From: a virus
IMG/VR virus record: IMGVR_UViG_3300006924_000035
Coordinates: 1 to 49,291 of that record
Length of the DNA: 49,291 bases
Direction: 5' to 3' (one strand)
Under the pieces are notes generated by a model. That model was given only the letters and a program-made list of their open reading frames with translations, did no database searches and was not told the origin of the DNA. A program made the translations under genes and the position numbers. Below, piece by piece: positions 47,424 to 49,291 of the stretch (within the stretch, counting starts at the first letter, position 1; each line of letters opens with the position of its first letter).

Positions 47424-49291
47424 TATTCACCTCCAAAGTCAAACAAACTATTGAACGTATTGTTCTGTTTAGTGTCTTCTAAATCATAGTTTAGAACACC
47501 AATTAGGTTATCTAGTTTGTTATCAATAATAGTTGCTTCCATAGCATCGCCATCAAATGGCAGTTCTTTGAACCATTCTGGAATACGCAATTCATCTGTA
47601 GGGTATGCAACACTTGTGTAACCTAGCGGATTTTGTTTTAGTTTGCATACAATAACTTTCATACCGTCAACAATCTCTTGCGAGTACTTGTCACCATTCA
47701 TACGTTTTAGTGTATTCCAATTAATACTTGCTCTAACATGCCCAGGCATGTTTGCTTTACCTTGCTTTTCTTCAAGACGTTGATAGTGTCCTACTTTGTT
47801 TGCACGTTTAGGTGCACCTTTTTCATAACCTGGACGTAGTTTAAACTCCTTACGAAATTGTGTAATACGATCTAATACTTTTCTTTCTTCAACATCAGTA
47901 AGTACCATAAGCAATAGCTCACTTAAGAACTCCTGCATAAACACAGGTGTATCTGATCTACGCAAGTCTAAGCCCATTGCTTTTACTTTGCCTGGTTTAC
48001 CATCTTCATCTGTTCTAAAGCCTTCGTTATCAATTACTAGTGCCGCATAACGCTTCTTAGTAATATACAATCCGCTTTTTGCAACAATTTCTCTACCTGC
48101 GGCAATAACGTCTGCACGACTCTTTGGACAATGGAATGCTTGTAGCATAAAATCTATAAATGTACTGTCAACAGCATCACTTACTTGATCATAAAGTTTG
48201 ATAGCGTTCTCAGTACTCCAAGGAATGTCTCCTTTATCAATACCTTCTTTAAGCATTGGGTAAGCACTAAAGTAAACAGAGTCTGTATCACCATATATAA
48301 CAGCATCACCTACGTGATCATATGTACCTGTAATAACTTTGTTTGCTTCTGCACTCATATGCTTAACAATAGTACGACCTGACAGTGTTGTTGACTGTCC
48401 AATACGTTTGTCAAAGAATCTACAACCAGGATTAAGAATAGCACCATACAAACTGTTCAAGTTAATCTTTTTAACCAACTGTCGCTTGTCCCAGTATTCA
48501 ATCTCTGTAGCATTGCCGGCATCCTTAGCCTTCTTTAACATTGCTTGTAGTTCTTTACGTTCTGAATACCAACGTTTTAGTAGTCCGGGTATAACACCTT
48601 CGTGTTCTGTTGTAAAAATAGTACCGTTTGCACTAAGCATCCAAGGTTGATTGCTATCAAATACAAGTTTATAAATCTCTGCACCTGATAATACATCACT
48701 TTGTCCGTTCTCCCAGTCAACAGTTAGTGCAGTATCACGTTTCTGTTCCATAACTGCTTCATATTCTTCTGTAGCAAAACGTCCTTCCCAACTGCCTGCG
48801 AAACTTTTCTTCTTAAGACCCATATCTTCTTTTACACGAGCATCTGAAACGTCTGGACGTAGTTGTCCAACAACTGTTGCTGGATCCATATTCAATGCAC
48901 GAATAACACTAGGATACAGACTGTTCAAGTCCATACTAGCAATCCATTTGTGCAAGCCTTTTTTTGGAAATGCAACATAAGCACCTGCCGCTTGTGTGTT
49001 TTCTTCATCACGGTGCGGACGATTAGGTACTTGCATACCACGTCTGTGTGCTTCATTAACAATCGCTTGTTCTGTAACTGCGACAGCACCCATAGTGGTC
49101 TGTAGCAAAACAGTGTTTGCATGTGCAAGTTCGTTACTTAGATCAATAAATCTTAGTTTTTTGTCCAGCTTGTCCAGTAGTGCGGTATCTTGTATGTTGT
49201 ATTCGATGAACTTTCTAAAGTCATTGTTGTACAACTGGTCCAAAGTGCCTTCATAAGGGACTTTGTTTTCACCAACTTCGATTTCGCCAAT
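47423..49291 (-). CDS. Family B DNA polymerase gp43, C-terminal part (5' end outside window)
   Basis: The frame is open to the window edge; 622 residues are visible. FRKFIEYNIQDTALLDKLD is the end of the exonuclease domain (Exo III-like Y-x3-D). MDLNSLYPSVIRALNM is polymerase motif A, KKINLNSLYGAILNPG motif B and YGDTDSVYFS motif C, all intact. KKRYAALV follows, and the C-terminal end (FNSLFDFGG) resembles the clamp-binding tail of T4 gp43. It copies the phage genome with the clamp. The TTG at 49243 is not a real start, because upstream codons match the family (EVGENKVPYEGTLDQLY). Confidence 0.93.
   Translation of the reverse strand: MGEIEVGENKVPYEGTLDQLYNNDFRKFIEYNIQDTALLDKLDKKLRFIDLSNELAHANTVLLQTTMGAVAVTEQAIVNEAHRRGMQVPNRPHRDEENTQAAGAYVAFPKKGLHKWIASMDLNSLYPSVIRALNMDPATVVGQLRPDVSDARVKEDMGLKKKSFAGSWEGRFATEEYEAVMEQKRDTALTVDWENGQSDVLSGAEIYKLVFDSNQPWMLSANGTIFTTEHEGVIPGLLKRWYSERKELQAMLKKAKDAGNATEIEYWDKRQLVKKINLNSLYGAILNPGCRFFDKRIGQSTTLSGRTIVKHMSAEANKVITGTYDHVGDAVIYGDTDSVYFSAYPMLKEGIDKGDIPWSTENAIKLYDQVSDAVDSTFIDFMLQAFHCPKSRADVIAAGREIVAKSGLYITKKRYAALVIDNEGFRTDEDGKPGKVKAMGLDLRRSDTPVFMQEFLSELLLMVLTDVEERKVLDRITQFRKEFKLRPGYEKGAPKRANKVGHYQRLEEKQGKANMPGHVRASINWNTLKRMNGDKYSQEIVDGMKVIVCKLKQNPLGYTSVAYPTDELRIPEWFKELPFDGDAMEATIIDNKLDNLIGVLNYDLEDTKQNNTFNSLFDFGGE

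Overview
The window is AT-rich, gene-dense phage DNA. It looks like part of the genome of a T4-like marine myovirus, of the kind that infects cyanobacteria or SAR11 bacteria. The evidence is a family B DNA polymerase (gp43 type, right edge), a T4-type RNase H, a probable sliding clamp, FolE and QueE, a MoxR/VWA pair, tail fibre genes, T4-like late promoter octamers (ATAA[A/G]TA) and many small ORFs of the sort seen in T4-like cyanophages. No photosynthesis gene, tRNA, insertion sequence or CRISPR array is visible, so the host cannot be named. Family calls come from motifs read by eye and from memory of the families; no database search was run.

Layout. (1) 1-1974, + strand: end of a long tail fibre gene and a second virion protein gene. 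(2) 2011-22968, + strand: one tightly packed run of about 28 genes, mostly overlapping by 1-26 bases. It holds four GT-A-like transferases, six radical SAM genes with twitch/SPASM-like cysteine domains (one of them without the domain), stand-alone cysteine domains, a B12-binding radical SAM gene, a QueC-like PP-loop gene, a nitroreductase, a compact PLP enzyme, two methyltransferases, a sulfotransferase and six 2OG/Fe(II) oxygenase-like proteins. (3) 22943-26740, - strand: a convergent operon with a fatty acid desaturase, a GNAT-like protein, a small SDR and four more oxygenase-like genes. (4) 26774-29421, - strand: a tail fibre and conserved probable virion proteins. (5) 29418-49291, - strand: replication and nucleotide metabolism (VWA/MoxR pair, RNase H, QueE, FolE, SGNH and HIT proteins, phosphoribosyltransferase, GT-B transferase, QueD-like T-fold protein, DpdA-like transglycosylase, clamp, sugar-nucleotide genes, DNA polymerase).

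How the parts may work together. FolE, the QueD-like protein, QueE, the QueC-like protein and the DpdA-like transglycosylase would make up a near-complete route for placing a 7-deazaguanine in phage DNA. The 2-27 kb island is the most unusual part. It sits between tail fibre genes, has late-promoter-like sites, and joins radical SAM, oxygenase, methyl-, sulfo-, glycosyl- and acyl-transfer chemistry. It resembles a biosynthetic cluster that decorates a virion protein, a surface glycan or lipid, or a small molecule. Its product cannot be read from sequence.

Regulation. Six sigma70-like promoters with exactly 17-base spacers precede early or replication genes on the - strand. T4-like late octamers precede virion genes and island segments. 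At three genes the octamer ends exactly 5 bases before the ATG with no Shine-Dalgarno site, which suggests leaderless late transcripts. No gene-free stretch exceeds 300 bases; the longest, about 31918-32181, holds a promoter and nothing else I recognise.
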